From: Nitrospirales bacterium
GTDB lineage: Bacteria > Nitrospirota > Nitrospiria > Nitrospirales > UBA8639
Length of the DNA stretch: 64,000 bases
Assembly (NCBI GenBank): GCA_029261295.1
Contig: JAJDBP010000002.1
Location: forward strand, 1-64,000
Direction of reading: 5' to 3'
Below the pieces are notes generated by a model, which was given only the letters and a program-made list of their open reading frames with translations, searched no databases and was not told where the DNA came from. Below are positions 50,768 to 60,430 of this stretch, piece after piece (position 1 is the first letter of the stretch; each line of letters opens with the position of its first letter). The position numbers were made by a program, and so were the translations under genes.

Positions 50768-52474
50768 TTAATTCCGAACGGGAATGTTGAAAAAGTCCAC
50801 CAGCTGCGTTCTCGCCCCTTTGTCGTGCTCCCGTACTAATGTGTACGCTCCGCTCGCCAAAGAGGCTGCGGCCTTGCTGGATGAAACTTTTTGATCATCC
50901 CTTAATAGGCTTTCATTTGAAAAATTGCTTTGTCTATGAGACGGAATACTATCCTGTGCTGTGGCTATACCGGGTTCTAACCGTTCAACAACTGCTTGTA
51001 CCGATCCATTCATTATTCGCAAAAATGGAGAAGGATAGAGCCCGATCCAGAAAATCATAATCGAAAGGGAGGCCCCAATGGCCCATTCCCGAGTATTTAA
51101 ATCAGGGATCACCGCTGGCAAACTTTCTTTCAAGGGTCCAAAGATGGCTCGCTCGTAAAACCAGAGGAAATAGGCCGCCGCAAAAATCACGCCTGTGACT
51201 GCAATGGCTCCATACAGCCACCAAGCTTGAAAGACGCCAAGGAGAATGAGAAATTCACCAACAAATCCATTTGTCCCTGGTAACCCAATTGAGGCCATGC
51301 CAATAATGAGTAAGAAGATGGCTAACAGTGGCATTTTCTTTGCCAGGCCCGTGCATTGACGAACATCCGTATGTCCTAATCGTTCGTACATAAATCCGGC
51401 TAAGAAGAATAATCCGGCCGTACTAAAGCCTAAGTTAATCATGGTAAGCAGACTTCCCTGGATGCCTTGGAAATTCAACGCAAACAGTCCGATCACGACA
51501 AACCCCAAATGACTAATGCTGCTGAAGACGAGTAACCGGCGAAAGTCAGGCTGAATAATGGCGACGATGGCTCCGTAGACAACCGCGGCCAGTCCAAGTG
51601 TCATGAGGATTGCTACGACCGTTTCGTTTCGGGAAGCATCTGGGAGTAACGGCATCGAAAAACGAAGGAAGCCGTATGTGCCCATTTTGATTCCGGCAAA
51701 CATGACCGACATTTGAATCGGTCCTTGTACCAGTGCATCCGGGAACCAGGAATGAAAGGGGAATATCGGTGCTTTAAAGGCCAGGCCTAGGAAGATAAAC
51801 CAGAAAATCAAGAGTTGTTGGCTGAGGGGAATCTGTACGGAGAGTAGATCGATAAAATCAAAGCTATAAACTTGCTTGGCTTCAAAGTAATTGAGGCTCA
51901 GGAGGCAAAATCCTACTAACATGAACACGCTGCCAAGCAGGGTATAGAGGACATATTTCAATGCAGCATAGTGGCAATCTTCCCCAGGCCCCCATAATTT
52001 AATCAGGAAGTAGCTGGGTATGAGCATGAGCTCCCAAAAGACAAAAAAGACGATCAAATCGATGGAAGCAAAAATTCCCATGAACGTGGCTTCCAAAGCC
52101 AAAATACTCATGAAAAAAGCTTTGGGTTTAAGGGTGACTGAATCCCATGAATAGAGGATGAGTAGCACCGTCAAAAAGGCTGTGAGACCCAGGAAAAGAA
52201 CACTGATGCCATCAACTGCCAAGTGATAACTAATGCCAAGAAAGGGAATCCATTCATGCCGTTCAGCGAATTGCATGGCGGCTGTATCTGGCACAAAGAG
52301 TATCAACATCATGGCCGCTACGAACATTTCAATGCTGGCTATTCCGAGCGTGGCCTTACGTACCTGTGCAGGGTCTTTCAAACCCCAGACGGCCAACGCA
52401 CCCAATAATGGGAAGAAGGTCAGAAAAGTCAGAATGGGAAAGCCGAATGAAAGTTCTTCTTGCATAGGAATCAA
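50768..52474 (-). CDS. nuoM: NADH-quinone oxidoreductase subunit M (copy 2), with an odd tail
   Basis: A 568-residue second NuoM-like subunit. Family motifs include PIFPFHSWFPDALVQGPIQM (proton-channel region), QPDFRRLLVFSSISHLGFVV and GLPGTNGFVGEFL. After the last membrane segment, the final 60 residues or so are hydrophilic. Their last 40 (ending LVREHDKGARTQLVDFFNIP) are encoded by a repeat-like DNA segment (50786-50894), suggesting the tail comes from an inserted element. An extra antiporter subunit would raise the number of protons moved per electron pair. Overlap and spacing are tight on both sides. Confidence 0.92.
   Translation of the reverse strand: MIPMQEELSFGFPILTFLTFFPLLGALAVWGLKDPAQVRKATLGIASIEMFVAAMMLILFVPDTAAMQFAERHEWIPFLGISYHLAVDGISVLFLGLTAFLTVLLILYSWDSVTLKPKAFFMSILALEATFMGIFASIDLIVFFVFWELMLIPSYFLIKLWGPGEDCHYAALKYVLYTLLGSVFMLVGFCLLSLNYFEAKQVYSFDFIDLLSVQIPLSQQLLIFWFIFLGLAFKAPIFPFHSWFPDALVQGPIQMSVMFAGIKMGTYGFLRFSMPLLPDASRNETVVAILMTLGLAAVVYGAIVAIIQPDFRRLLVFSSISHLGFVVIGLFALNFQGIQGSLLTMINLGFSTAGLFFLAGFMYERLGHTDVRQCTGLAKKMPLLAIFLLIIGMASIGLPGTNGFVGEFLILLGVFQAWWLYGAIAVTGVIFAAAYFLWFYERAIFGPLKESLPAVIPDLNTREWAIGASLSIMIFWIGLYPSPFLRIMNGSVQAVVERLEPGIATAQDSIPSHRQSNFSNESLLRDDQKVSSSKAAASLASGAYTLVREHDKGARTQLVDFFNIPVRN
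50786..50894 (-). repeat. Imperfect inverted-repeat element at the 3' end of nuoM copy 2
   Basis: TTGAAAAAGTCCACCAGCTG (50786-50805) is an imperfect inverted match to GGCCTTGCTGGATGAAACTT (50869-50888) and its flank. The middle holds a GTAC-n4-GTAC core. The pattern 'AAAAAGTCC-CCAGC-TGCG … GCTGCGGCCTTGCTGGA' resembles a dispersed repeat I recall from Nitrospira genomes, which I cannot verify here. It codes for the last 40 or so residues of the second NuoM. Confidence 0.55.
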
Positions 52475-54472
52475 TTAATATCCACTGGATCCAGCCATAC
52501 TGGAACCCGTATACCACAGCACTACGAGATGGATTAATACAGCTAGGCCAATAATGAGAATGGCGGCGTAGTGATGGACCATGCCGCTTTGCATTTTTCG
52601 CCAAGACCAGGCCAGTAGGTGGTTCCCATAGCCAACCACATTCAACCCGGCGTAGATCACGTGTTTTTCAGTCCAGGTGATCGCTTCCGCGCTGATGTCA
52701 GTCCCTTTGCCAATGCCGTTGACGAATCGGTCGATGATATGTCGATCAAACCAATCCCAAAGCATTCCTAATTTCTTAAACGGTTCGACGAAGACCCGGT
52801 CGTAGAATTCGTCCACATAATATTTATTCAGCAAGGTTGTGTAGACTTGTGGAGATTTCTCCGCCCATTCATTCCCCATTTGTGGACGAATCGAATACAT
52901 GTAGTGCGCCAGCCCCCAACCCGCTAAGGCAATAGCCACTGCAACACCCATTAAACTCAGTAATGTCGCCATATCAACGGCATGAGGCGTCGCACCGACA
53001 GGTGTGGCCACGTCATGCAAAAAACTATGAAACAAACCGTGCTCTGGTGGGACTCCAAGAAACCCACCAACAACAGCGAGTCCGGCAAGGATCATGAGTG
53101 GCACGGTCATGATTGGTGGAGATTCGTGAATATGTTTGGCCACGTGAGGCTCGACTCGGGATTGTCCGTAGAACGTGAGGTACGTCAAACGGAACATATA
53201 AAAACTTGTTAGGAACGCGCCAATAGCCGCGAGAAGGTATAAGTGGTAATAGCCATGGACAAAGGCATGAGCCATGATTTCATCTTTACTCCAAAAACCA
53301 GCTAAGGGTGGAATTCCCGCGATCGCGAGGGTGCCAATGAGAAAGACTGCATGGGTAATTGGAATTTTTTTGTAGAGCCCACCCATTTTTCGAATATCTT
53401 GTTCGTGATGAAGTGAGTGAATGACTGCTCCAGCAGATAAAAACAATAGGGCTTTAAAAAATGCATGGGTGACTAGGTGAAAGATGGCGGCTGTATAGGC
53501 ACCCACGCCACAGGCGAGAAACATATAGCCCAATTGGCTGACGGTTGAGTAAGCCAGGACACGTTTAATGTCGTTTTGTACCAGGCCAATAGTCGCAGCG
53601 AATAAGGCGGTCAGTCCGCCAATAATGCCGACGGTGGTTAAGGCAATGGGGGCCATATCAAATAACACATGATTGCGGACCACCATATACACACCTGCGG
53701 TGACCATCGTTGCTGCATGAATGAGGGCACTGACAGGAGTTGGCCCTTCCATGGCGTCTGGCAACCACGTGTATAAGGGTAATTGCGCAGATTTTCCAAA
53801 CGCTCCAATGAGTAAGCAGATCGTGATAGCTGTGGCCATTTCGGTCGAGAGCGATGACGCTTGCGTGAACACGGTGCTGTAATCCAGTGATCCGAAATGG
53901 GAAAAGATCAGAAAAACAGCGATTAAGAATCCTGCGTCACCGATTCGATTGACCACAAAGGCTTTCGTGGCCGCTTTGCCAGCTGAAACTTTTTCGTAGT
54001 AGTAGCCAATTAATAGATAGGAGCAGAGCCCCACGCCTTCCCAGCCAATGAACATCACCACGTAATTCGAACCCATCACGAGTAACAACATGGACACCAT
54101 GAAGAGGTTCATATAGGTGAAGAATCGTGTAAAGCCTTCTTCTCCATGCATGTAGCCCACGGAGTAAACATGGATCAGGAAGCCCACTCCAGTGACTACT
54201 AACAACATGACAGTTGAAAGGGGATCAATGAGGAACGCAAGATTGATGGAAAGATCGCCTCCAAAAATCCAGGACCAGGCAATCACTTCACGCGGTTCGG
54301 GATTGGACAGGACAGACGCAAAGACACCGAGCGTACAGAGAAAGGAGAGACCGACCGAACCGAACGCCAAGCGTCCAGCCCACTCATGGGAATACCGTGA
54401 GCCGTAGAATCCGTTGGCCAAAACAGCCAGGAGCGGAAAGAGGGGGATCAGCAGAACCAGTAAATCAAACAC
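52475..54472 (-). CDS. nuoL: NADH-quinone oxidoreductase subunit L
   Basis: A 665-residue antiporter-like subunit that carries a proton channel and the long lateral helix. The motifs MEGPTPVSALIHAATMVTAG and NDIKRVLAYSTVSQLGYMF are typical. The C-terminal part has the amphipathic helix (VYTTLLNKYYVDEFYDRVFV) of about 100 residues. It abuts the second nuoM without a gap. Confidence 0.96.
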   Translation of the reverse strand: MFDLLVLLIPLFPLLAVLANGFYGSRYSHEWAGRLAFGSVGLSFLCTLGVFASVLSNPEPREVIAWSWIFGGDLSINLAFLIDPLSTVMLLVVTGVGFLIHVYSVGYMHGEEGFTRFFTYMNLFMVSMLLLVMGSNYVVMFIGWEGVGLCSYLLIGYYYEKVSAGKAATKAFVVNRIGDAGFLIAVFLIFSHFGSLDYSTVFTQASSLSTEMATAITICLLIGAFGKSAQLPLYTWLPDAMEGPTPVSALIHAATMVTAGVYMVVRNHVLFDMAPIALTTVGIIGGLTALFAATIGLVQNDIKRVLAYSTVSQLGYMFLACGVGAYTAAIFHLVTHAFFKALLFLSAGAVIHSLHHEQDIRKMGGLYKKIPITHAVFLIGTLAIAGIPPLAGFWSKDEIMAHAFVHGYYHLYLLAAIGAFLTSFYMFRLTYLTFYGQSRVEPHVAKHIHESPPIMTVPLMILAGLAVVGGFLGVPPEHGLFHSFLHDVATPVGATPHAVDMATLLSLMGVAVAIALAGWGLAHYMYSIRPQMGNEWAEKSPQVYTTLLNKYYVDEFYDRVFVEPFKKLGMLWDWFDRHIIDRFVNGIGKGTDISAEAITWTEKHVIYAGLNVVGYGNHLLAWSWRKMQSGMVHHYAAILIIGLAVLIHLVVLWYTGSSMAGSSGY

Positions 54473-54473
54473 G

Positions 54474-54776
54474 TTACCACTTCAAAATATTAATTTGGTC
54501 CACATTTGTGGCCATCTTCCCACGGAAGATCACAATAATAATGGCCAATCCGATCGCGGCTTCGGCCGCCGCCACGGCAATGATAAACAATGCCGACATC
54601 TGTCCAGCCATGGAATTGAGATAATGCGAAAAGGCCACTAAGTTAATATTGGCCGCATTGAGCATAATCTCTACGCTCATCAAAACAATGATGAAATTGC
54701 GACGAATGAGGACCCCTATTAATCCTGTCATAAACAGAATGGCACTGAGGGCAACATAGGCAGAAAGAGGAATCAT
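54474..54776 (-). CDS. nuoK: NADH-quinone oxidoreductase subunit K
   Basis: A 100-residue subunit with three membrane helices. The conserved acidic residues in the helix around VLMSVEIMLNAANINLV (the two Glu positions of the E channel) are present. It abuts nuoJ and nuoL with only 1-6 bases between. Confidence 0.95.
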   Translation of the reverse strand: MIPLSAYVALSAILFMTGLIGVLIRRNFIIVLMSVEIMLNAANINLVAFSHYLNSMAGQMSALFIIAVAAAEAAIGLAIIIVIFRGKMATNVDQINILKW

Positions 54777-54782
54777 CGTAAT

Positions 54783-55325
54783 CTACGAAACTGTTGGTGT
54801 ATTCGCCGGTTCTTGGTTGTCGGTTTTGGGTGGAGTCTTGGCTAAGACGATGGCACCAATGACCGCGCCCAACAGGAAAATTCCGACAATTTCGAAAAGA
54901 AGTAAATAGTCGCTGAACATGGTAATGCCTACCGCGTGGCTTGGACCTGTATTTAATATCACTTCAGGTGTAGCTGTTCCTAGGGTACCGCCATAGGGTG
55001 AGAGCATTAAGAGAATCAGTAGCTCGGCAAGAAGGCCAATGCTGGCGAATAACACGTAGGAATGCTTCTTGTGAAGATGCTGTTCTTCCGTTTTCAAATT
55101 CATGAGCATCAGTACGAATAGGTATAAGATCAATATGGCTCCTGCATAGACGATAATTTGCACCATAGCCAAGAATTCGGCATTCAGCATGACAAAGAGT
55201 CCAGCCATATGAAGCAGGAGAGTGAGGAGGGCCATGGCGCAATGCACAGCATTCCGCAGAGACACAGTCAAGACCCCTGCCACGAGACTGACCGTGGCAA
55301 AGTAGATAAAGAGAAGCCACATCAT
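54783..55325 (-). CDS. nuoJ: NADH-quinone oxidoreductase subunit J
   Basis: A 180-residue membrane subunit with five hydrophobic segments. AEFLAMVQIIVYAGAILILYL is the conserved helix 3 region, with its flexible pi-bulge. The C-terminus is hydrophilic and longer than the minimum. It follows nuoI by 9 bases. Confidence 0.94.
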   Translation of the reverse strand: MMWLLFIYFATVSLVAGVLTVSLRNAVHCAMALLTLLLHMAGLFVMLNAEFLAMVQIIVYAGAILILYLFVLMLMNLKTEEQHLHKKHSYVLFASIGLLAELLILLMLSPYGGTLGTATPEVILNTGPSHAVGITMFSDYLLLFEIVGIFLLGAVIGAIVLAKTPPKTDNQEPANTPTVS

Positions 55326-55334
55326 TGATTGATT

Positions 55335-55904
55335 TTATGGATCTTTGGTGTTTTCGATAGAGACAGGAAAATGATAGCGGTAAGCCTGGCTTTCCTCACC
55401 TTCCTTCTCTTGGTTATGGGCATATAAATATTTCTTGGCGTCATCTAAATGCCGTTCTCCGATTTGATACAACCGATCTTTGTCAAACATCAAGGTACGT
55501 TTGTCGTGGGTAGAGAACTCATAGACCTTGGTCATGGCTAAGGCATTGACCGGACAGGCCTCCACGCAATACCCGCAAAACACACATTTGGAAATATCAA
55601 TAAAAAATTCACTGGCATAACGCTGTAAGGGCAAGGACTTATCTTCCTCACTGATGACTTTAATGCAGCGAGAAGGACATGCAGCTTCGCAGAGATCGCA
55701 TCCGACGCAGCGTTCTGCTCCATCTTCATAGCGCAACAGGCACAGAGCTCCACGATGAGCATCGGGGATGGTCCGCTTCTCACGAGGGTATTGGAAGGTC
55801 ATGGGGCGATGAAGCAAGTGCTTAAAGGTGACCTTCGCAGCCGTCCAAATTTCTCGGAACAAGACGGCATCGAAAAACTTCTTTGCGGTGGTTTCGCTAC
55901 TCAT
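55335..55904 (-). CDS. nuoI: NADH-quinone oxidoreductase subunit I (2x[4Fe-4S])
   Basis: A 189-residue ferredoxin-like subunit that passes electrons toward cluster N2. Two C-x2-C-x2-C-x3-C-P motifs are visible: CVGCDLCEAACPSRCI and CVFCGYCVEACPVNAL. The open frame begins at 55943 (TTG, overlapping nuoG), but the ATG at 55904 is a better start. It directly follows nuoG, where nuoH would normally be found, and nuoH is missing. Confidence 0.94.
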   Translation of the reverse strand: MSSETTAKKFFDAVLFREIWTAAKVTFKHLLHRPMTFQYPREKRTIPDAHRGALCLLRYEDGAERCVGCDLCEAACPSRCIKVISEEDKSLPLQRYASEFFIDISKCVFCGYCVEACPVNALAMTKVYEFSTHDKRTLMFDKDRLYQIGERHLDDAKKYLYAHNQEKEGEESQAYRYHFPVSIENTKDP

Positions 55905-55929
55905 GATGGTTTTGACGCATTCTTTCTTC

Positions 55930-58620
55930 TCAGGCTTTTTCAACCGTCACGTGAGTCAACTTAAAATAAGGGACTCCAGTGGTGGCATCAACTTGCCTTG
56001 GCATGAGGTCTTTTACGGGAGGATCATTGAAATGTTCCGGCACGGTACAGGTGCCTGGCATCAAGGATGTGTCCTCCGTCACCGTCATTTCCAAGGTGCC
56101 CTGGTCCGAGGTCAAACGAATGCGTTCCCCAGAGGTCAGTCCAAGGTTTTTGAGATCCTCTGTTCCCATAGAAAGGCTTTTCTTGTTTGATGAAATCTCG
56201 ATGAGGCCTGAGGCTTGGGTGGAAAGTTTCCCAGAATGATAAATTAATTGAGTCATGCGCAAGCCGAAGGATCGCTGAGATTTCCCTTTGCCATTCAAGG
56301 CATAGCGCGGGCTGACTTCTTTGGCATATCCATTCGAAAAATAGCGAGAGAAACTCGGCTTGACCTTTGGAGCCTGGCCTAAATTGTAGTACCCGGGTAG
56401 AATTTTTCGGATTTCTTGTTGAATGTCTTGGGTTGTTTCATACTCCATCGGCGTTCCGAGGATATTGGCCATTCCAACCATGATGTGCCAATCCAACGTG
56501 CTTTCGCCTAATGAGTCCAATGCGGGGCGAAGGTATTGCACTTTGCCTTCCTGATTCGTGACCGTCCCGTCTTTTTCCGCAAAGGTGGATGCTGGGAAGA
56601 CAACGTGTGCCAGTTTGGCAGTTTCCGTGAGAAAGGGATCCTGACAAATCAGCACGTCCAGTTTCTCTATGGCTCCTTTGACATCGAAGGATTCGGGCAA
56701 GGTTTCAAGAGGATTTTCCCCTATCAGATATAAGGCCTTAATTTCCCCTTTTCTGCAGCGATCAAGGATATCAATCAAGTGGCCGCCTGGGGAGACTTCC
56801 GGAAGACTTGTGTCCCAGGCTTGGTTGAAGTTGTCTCGCGATTGGGCATCGGCAAAGGAAGCGACTCCAGGAAGAAATTCTGGAGCGACGCCCATATCGA
56901 CGGCACCCTGTTCATTGGCTTCCTCAGTAAAGGTGTTAATCCCGCAGCCTTGTTTCCCTAACTTTCCGGTTATCCACGCCAAGTCAATTAAGTACAACAT
57001 ATGCTGATAGCCATTGGCTTGACGTAAAATCCCTTCACCACAAATAATGATGGAGCGAGGGGCTTCTGCAAAAATTCTTGCCGCTTCATGAATTTGTTCA
57101 ATATCCGCGCCGGTCTGTTGGGACACATCTTCGAAAGAATACGATTCAGTGGCCTGCTTTAATGCGACAAGGGCATCTGGATGAGCATTGGTGGTTTCCT
57201 CATCGATCAAATCCTGATAAATGGCAGATTTAACGAGCCCTTGAATATAGAGACCTTCCGTGCCCGGATTCACCATGACAGGATGTGAGCCGAGCTTAGC
57301 CATATTGGTTTGGGAGGAATCTACGACAATGGTTTGCGCCTTATAGAGGCTGATGGCAGATTTGACTCGTAGGCTGGCAACTGGATTCGTTTCAGTGATA
57401 TTGGCCCCAATGATCAAAAAGGCCTTGGCTTTATTGATTTCTTCTGAGGTGTTCATCATGCGATGAATCCCTAGCGTCTGATTCATAGCATGGACAAAAT
57501 TGAGATGTCCGTATCTTGCACTGCTGTCCAGTTGGTTAGTGCCGATCACCGTGCGCATAAATTTTTGGAAAGCATAGAGATCTTCATTCGTGCATCGTGC
57601 GGTGATGAGTCCCGCAATCGCTTGAGGTCCGTGTTGGGTTTTGATCGCACCCAATCGATTAGCGGCCTCTTCCAACGCATCTATCCATGGAGTTGGTTGC
57701 AGGCCTGAGTTGGTTCGAACTAAGGGTTCTTTTAGTCGGGAAGGACTATCAATAAATTGAAATCCAAATCGTCCACGTACACAGATCCCGTCATGCCCAT
57801 TGACCGTATCGCTTCGCTCACCCCATTTATTTTTCCAGGAGAGAGGTGAGGTGACCCGAACGACTTCCGTGTCTTTTGTTTCTACATAAATTTGGCAACC
57901 ATCACCACAATAATTACAGGTCGTGGTGGTCTTTTTGAGTTGCCAGGGCTTGTATGCGTATTTGGAAAATTTATTGGTAATGGCACCGACTGGGCAGACT
58001 GCTAAGCAATCACCGCAGAATTCACAATCCAGCGGTTGATCGCCCTTGGCCACCACTTGGGTGAATCCACCTTTTTTCATGAATTGCAAGGCATCAATGC
58101 GTTGCACATCTTTGCAGATGTTGATGCATTCCCCACAAGCGATACAGCGGTTCATGTTGAAGTCCAGTACCAAACTGCGTGTATCTTCTGGGATATTTTT
58201 TTGTTTGGCATTAGCCAGATTGGTCACGCCATGTTCAAAGGCCGTATCTTGCAATTCGCAATGCCCGTCGGCGTCACAGACCGGACAGTCCAAAGGATGG
58301 ACTGATAAATGTTTCTCGACCGCTTTTTTTCTGGCCAAAAATAAATCTTCACCGTCAGTCCGAATAACCATGCCTGCTGCCGCTTTTGCAGTACAGGATC
58401 GGACCGGCGCTTTTTTCCCTTCTTGGGCAACAAGACACATCCCGCAGGAACCAAAAGGGTCGAAGGTGTAGTGGTAACACATGGCTGGAACAATTTTGCC
58501 GGTGCTGGCCACAACATCATAAAGCGAAACTCCAGCTTTGGCCTGAACGGTTTCACCGTCCATGGTCAATTCAATCGTTTCCGCTTCAATTTCTGGTGAT
58601 GTGACTGGTTTTAAACCCAT
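55930..58620 (-). CDS. nuoG: NADH-quinone oxidoreductase subunit G
   Basis: An 896-residue Fe-S and molybdopterin-like subunit. It has a [2Fe-2S] set (C48, C59, C62, C76), His108/C112/C115/C121 for cluster N5, four-cysteine sets (C159-C169 and C199-C209) and another at C235/C238/C242 opening the molybdopterin-oxidoreductase domain. In canonical complex I, NuoF and NuoE pass NADH electrons to it. Both are missing here, so an alternative donor such as ferredoxin could feed it. It overlaps the nuoI frame by 14 bases. Confidence 0.95.
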   Translation of the reverse strand: MGLKPVTSPEIEAETIELTMDGETVQAKAGVSLYDVVASTGKIVPAMCYHYTFDPFGSCGMCLVAQEGKKAPVRSCTAKAAAGMVIRTDGEDLFLARKKAVEKHLSVHPLDCPVCDADGHCELQDTAFEHGVTNLANAKQKNIPEDTRSLVLDFNMNRCIACGECINICKDVQRIDALQFMKKGGFTQVVAKGDQPLDCEFCGDCLAVCPVGAITNKFSKYAYKPWQLKKTTTTCNYCGDGCQIYVETKDTEVVRVTSPLSWKNKWGERSDTVNGHDGICVRGRFGFQFIDSPSRLKEPLVRTNSGLQPTPWIDALEEAANRLGAIKTQHGPQAIAGLITARCTNEDLYAFQKFMRTVIGTNQLDSSARYGHLNFVHAMNQTLGIHRMMNTSEEINKAKAFLIIGANITETNPVASLRVKSAISLYKAQTIVVDSSQTNMAKLGSHPVMVNPGTEGLYIQGLVKSAIYQDLIDEETTNAHPDALVALKQATESYSFEDVSQQTGADIEQIHEAARIFAEAPRSIIICGEGILRQANGYQHMLYLIDLAWITGKLGKQGCGINTFTEEANEQGAVDMGVAPEFLPGVASFADAQSRDNFNQAWDTSLPEVSPGGHLIDILDRCRKGEIKALYLIGENPLETLPESFDVKGAIEKLDVLICQDPFLTETAKLAHVVFPASTFAEKDGTVTNQEGKVQYLRPALDSLGESTLDWHIMVGMANILGTPMEYETTQDIQQEIRKILPGYYNLGQAPKVKPSFSRYFSNGYAKEVSPRYALNGKGKSQRSFGLRMTQLIYHSGKLSTQASGLIEISSNKKSLSMGTEDLKNLGLTSGERIRLTSDQGTLEMTVTEDTSLMPGTCTVPEHFNDPPVKDLMPRQVDATTGVPYFKLTHVTVEKA

Positions 58621-58632
58621 AGCTGTTCCTCG

Positions 58633-59877
58633 TTAACGATCGCATTCTCCCATGACGATGTCATAGCTTCCGAAAATAGTGACGGCATCGGCGATCATAT
58701 AGCCTTTGGACATATAATCAAAGGCACCCATGTGAATAAAGGATGGAGAGCGGATTTTTAAACGATACGGATTTCCCCCTCCCGTACTCACAATATAGAA
58801 ACCCAGCTCGCCTTTATGTGCTTCAGTCCCGCAATAGATTTCCCCGGCAGGAGCATCAAAGCCTTGGGAAAATAATTTGAACTGCTGAATCATAGACTCC
58901 AAATTGGTGAAGACGCGATCTTTTGGCGGCAATGTGACGCTGGGCACATCCGCCATAATAGGCCCAGGTTGCATTTGCTCCAGGCATTGCTTAATGATTT
59001 TGATGCTTTCCCGAAACTCTTCTATGCGGATCCAATATCGATCATAGGTATCGCCATTTTTCCCAACGGGAACACTGAATTCACACCATGGGTACGCGCT
59101 ATAGGGTTCGTATTTACGCAGATCATAATCAACACCTGAACCGCGCAATGTGGGCCCGCTTAATCCAAAGCTCAATGCATCTTCGGCCGAAATGACGGCT
59201 ACTCCGCATGTTCGAGCAAGCCAGACGCGATTTTTTTCAAGAAACACCACATATTCGTCAATCTTAGGCGGGAAATAGTCTAAGAACCGTTTAACCTTAT
59301 CGATCAATGAATCGTCGAAATCCCGTTCTACCCCCCCAATGCGATACCAGCTGGTGGTAAGGCGCGCGCCGCAAAGTTCGTCAAACCAATCCAGTAAAAT
59401 TTCTCGATCACGAAAAGTGTAAAAGAAAACCGTCATCGCGCCTATGTCTAAGGCTTGAGTGCCTAGCCAAAACAAGTGTCCGATAATACGTTGGATTTCG
59501 GCGACCAGGGTGCGCAGATATTCGGCTCGTTCAGGAATATCTATACCCATGAGTTTCTCAACCGCGCGGCAATATGCGAAGTTGTTATACATGGCGCAAA
59601 CATAGTCCAGTCGATCTGTATGGGGAATGAACTGATGGTACGTGCCCCCTTCGGCCAGTTTTTCGACACCGCGGTGAAGATAGCCCAACACCGGGGTGGA
59701 TTTAACTAATCGTTCGCCTTCCAGTTCCATGATGACCTTTAACACTCCATGTGTAGCGGGGTGTTGTGGCCCCATGTTGAGGAGCAGTTCTTCGGTCCGA
59801 AGGGTAGGAAGGTCCTGAGTCTCAGGATGATTCGGATCGACTTTATAGATTGTGGTACGTTGATCGTCGAGTTTCAT
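58633..59877 (-). CDS. nuoD: NADH-quinone oxidoreductase subunit D
   Basis: A 414-residue subunit of the quinone site. The loop LLNMGPQHPATHGVLKVI and the Tyr-region GGTYHQFIPHTDRLDY are family marks of the N2/quinone interface. The C-terminus ends in DYVMGE-like IVMGECDR. It is separate from nuoC (22 bases apart), not fused. Confidence 0.96.
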   Translation of the reverse strand: MKLDDQRTTIYKVDPNHPETQDLPTLRTEELLLNMGPQHPATHGVLKVIMELEGERLVKSTPVLGYLHRGVEKLAEGGTYHQFIPHTDRLDYVCAMYNNFAYCRAVEKLMGIDIPERAEYLRTLVAEIQRIIGHLFWLGTQALDIGAMTVFFYTFRDREILLDWFDELCGARLTTSWYRIGGVERDFDDSLIDKVKRFLDYFPPKIDEYVVFLEKNRVWLARTCGVAVISAEDALSFGLSGPTLRGSGVDYDLRKYEPYSAYPWCEFSVPVGKNGDTYDRYWIRIEEFRESIKIIKQCLEQMQPGPIMADVPSVTLPPKDRVFTNLESMIQQFKLFSQGFDAPAGEIYCGTEAHKGELGFYIVSTGGGNPYRLKIRSPSFIHMGAFDYMSKGYMIADAVTIFGSYDIVMGECDR

Positions 59878-59899
59878 GGGTATTCAGAAAAGTCGATGG

Positions 59900-60400
59900 T
59901 TAATTCGGGTCGTTTAAAAAATCAAAGGTATCTCTCCAACCCTTGCCCTGAACAGGGAAATCTTTACGCAAGGGATAGCCTTCGGTGTAATCATCAGGCA
60001 TCAGAATGCGTCGTAGGTCGGGATGATGATTGAATCGAATACCCATCATGTCGAACACTTCTCGCTCCATAAAATCAGCACCCATCCACAGATCAACCAT
60101 TGAATCTACTCGACAATCATTTTCAGGTACACGAGTTTTAATACGAACGCGATGGCGTTTTCGAATGGAATACACCTCGTACACCACTTCAAAGCGTTCA
60201 GCTTCATCTGGCCAATCCACGGAACTCACATGCACCATATAATCACAATCCATTTCCGGGTCGCGCCGAAGGTAGGTGCAGACATCGTGCAAGGCTTCGC
60301 GTTTGACTGAAATTGCCAAGTCTCCCCGCCATTCATTGGCGCCGACAAATCCTTCGGGAAACCGACTTTGAATTTTTTCCGCTATAGGATGCATGTCCAA
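59900..60400 (-). CDS. nuoC: NADH-quinone oxidoreductase subunit C
   Basis: A 166-residue peripheral subunit. The family motifs WMGADFMEREVFDMMGIRF and HPDLRRILMPDDYTEGYPLRKDF are both present. It sits between the inserted lipocalin-like gene and nuoD. Confidence 0.94.
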   Translation of the reverse strand: MDMHPIAEKIQSRFPEGFVGANEWRGDLAISVKREALHDVCTYLRRDPEMDCDYMVHVSSVDWPDEAERFEVVYEVYSIRKRHRVRIKTRVPENDCRVDSMVDLWMGADFMEREVFDMMGIRFNHHPDLRRILMPDDYTEGYPLRKDFPVQGKGWRDTFDFLNDPN

Positions 60401-60430
60401 TTTTCTTTAGAAAACTTAAATACGCAACGT

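Noticed and set aside
55930-55943. Frameshift or fusion hiding nuoH between nuoG and nuoI
   Set aside because: nuoG and nuoI overlap directly and both are complete, leaving no room for the 300-plus codons of nuoH.
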